A DNA stretch of 5,093 nucleotides from Peptococcaceae bacterium (GTDB taxonomy: Bacteria > Bacillota > Dehalobacteriia > UBA4068 > UBA4997). Shown piece by piece: positions 4,938 through 5,093 of the stretch. Under the pieces are notes generated by a model. It was not told where the DNA came from. It saw only the letters and a program-made list of their open reading frames with translations, and ran no database searches. The position numbers and the translations under genes were made by a program. The first letter of the stretch is position 1. Each line of letters begins with the position of its first letter. The stretch covers positions 10,946-16,038 of the forward strand of contig JAHZFN010000034.1 of assembly GCA_019421315.1 (NCBI GenBank). Reading direction: 5' to 3'.

Positions 4938-5093
4938 TTATTTACGGCTTCTTTTGCGGCTTGCTGCCAATTTTACAGCGTCCACAATTTGAGTGTAGCC
5001 TGTGCAGCGGCAGTAGTTACCGCGCATATAGTCTTTGATTTCGTATTCTGTCGGTTTGGGGTTTTCGTTCAGCAAGGATGTTGCTGTTACAAC
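4938..5093 (-). CDS. Second molybdenum hydroxylase [2Fe-2S] subunit, C-terminal end only
   Basis: The last 51 codons and TAA of a gene that continues past the right edge. The visible protein begins VVTATSLLNENPKPTEYEIK and contains GNYCRCTGYTQIVDAVKLA, which carries the CxC pair and flanks (GN-CRCTGY--I-DAV) typical of the second [2Fe-2S] cluster of CoxS/XdhC-type subunits. It closely parallels GNLCRCTGYVKIIDAV in the complete subunit at 3388-3879, but differs nearby (Tyr before the CxC, a basic tail SRKRSRK), so it is a different gene and not a repeat of the same sequence. It should belong to a second molybdenum hydroxylase. Here the [2Fe-2S] gene is followed by a spacer and not by a Mo-subunit gene, so its own partners must lie upstream or elsewhere. 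The first cluster's ligands are outside the window. Confidence 0.9.
   Translation of the reverse strand, partial: VVTATSLLNENPKPTEYEIKDYMRGNYCRCTGYTQIVDAVKLAASRKRSRK

Noticed and set aside
1..5093. Mobile element, CRISPR array, tRNA, rRNA or toxin-antitoxin pair
   Set aside because: No transposase, terminal repeats, regularly spaced repeats, tRNA-like cloverleaf or small paired genes were seen on either strand.

Overview
The window reads as a chromosomal stretch of a low-to-mid G+C Bacillota genome. Signs of this are strong AGGAGG-type ribosome binding sites, a TPP riboswitch with a Gram-positive style transcription terminator, AT-rich intergenic DNA, and TAA stops on every gene whose end is visible. 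A member of the Negativicutes is my tentative guess from the look of the proteins; that is inference only. Every gene I can support lies on the minus strand, so transcription runs from high to low coordinates.

Layout from right to left: (1) 4938-5093, the last 51 codons of a [2Fe-2S] subunit of a molybdenum hydroxylase, cut by the window edge. (2) 4731-4937, an AT-rich spacer with a stem-loop. (3) 3894-4730, 3388-3879 and 1030-3387, a compact three-gene operon for a complete xanthine dehydrogenase family enzyme in the order FAD subunit, [2Fe-2S] subunit, molybdopterin subunit, ending in an intrinsic terminator at 946-982. (4) 538-828, a small single-domain rhodanese with its own ribosome binding site and a likely terminator at 409-469. 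(5) 182-360, a promoter, TPP aptamer, candidate antiterminator and terminator, leading into (6) 1-119, the first 39 codons of the hydroxymethylpyrimidine transporter CytX.

The operon products should form one heterotrimeric enzyme. Substrate is oxidised at a Mo-pterin centre in the large subunit, electrons pass through two [2Fe-2S] clusters in the small subunit, and leave through FAD in the medium subunit. The residues matching bovine xanthine oxidase Glu802, Arg880 and Glu1261 are all present, which favours a purine or other N-heterocycle substrate, but the substrate cannot be fixed from sequence. The partial gene at the right edge implies that a second enzyme of the same family lies just upstream. 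The rhodanese could feed sulfur to the Mo centre or to thiamine synthesis; neither is proven. The leftmost unit is a classical TPP-repressed vitamin precursor uptake gene.

No phage, insertion sequence, CRISPR or RNA gene other than the riboswitch is visible. I do not see a clearly new biological system. The points most worth checking are the twin molybdenum hydroxylase loci, the unusual Mo-subunit motif, the rhodanese placement and the near-total absence of TTA, CTA and TCA codons.
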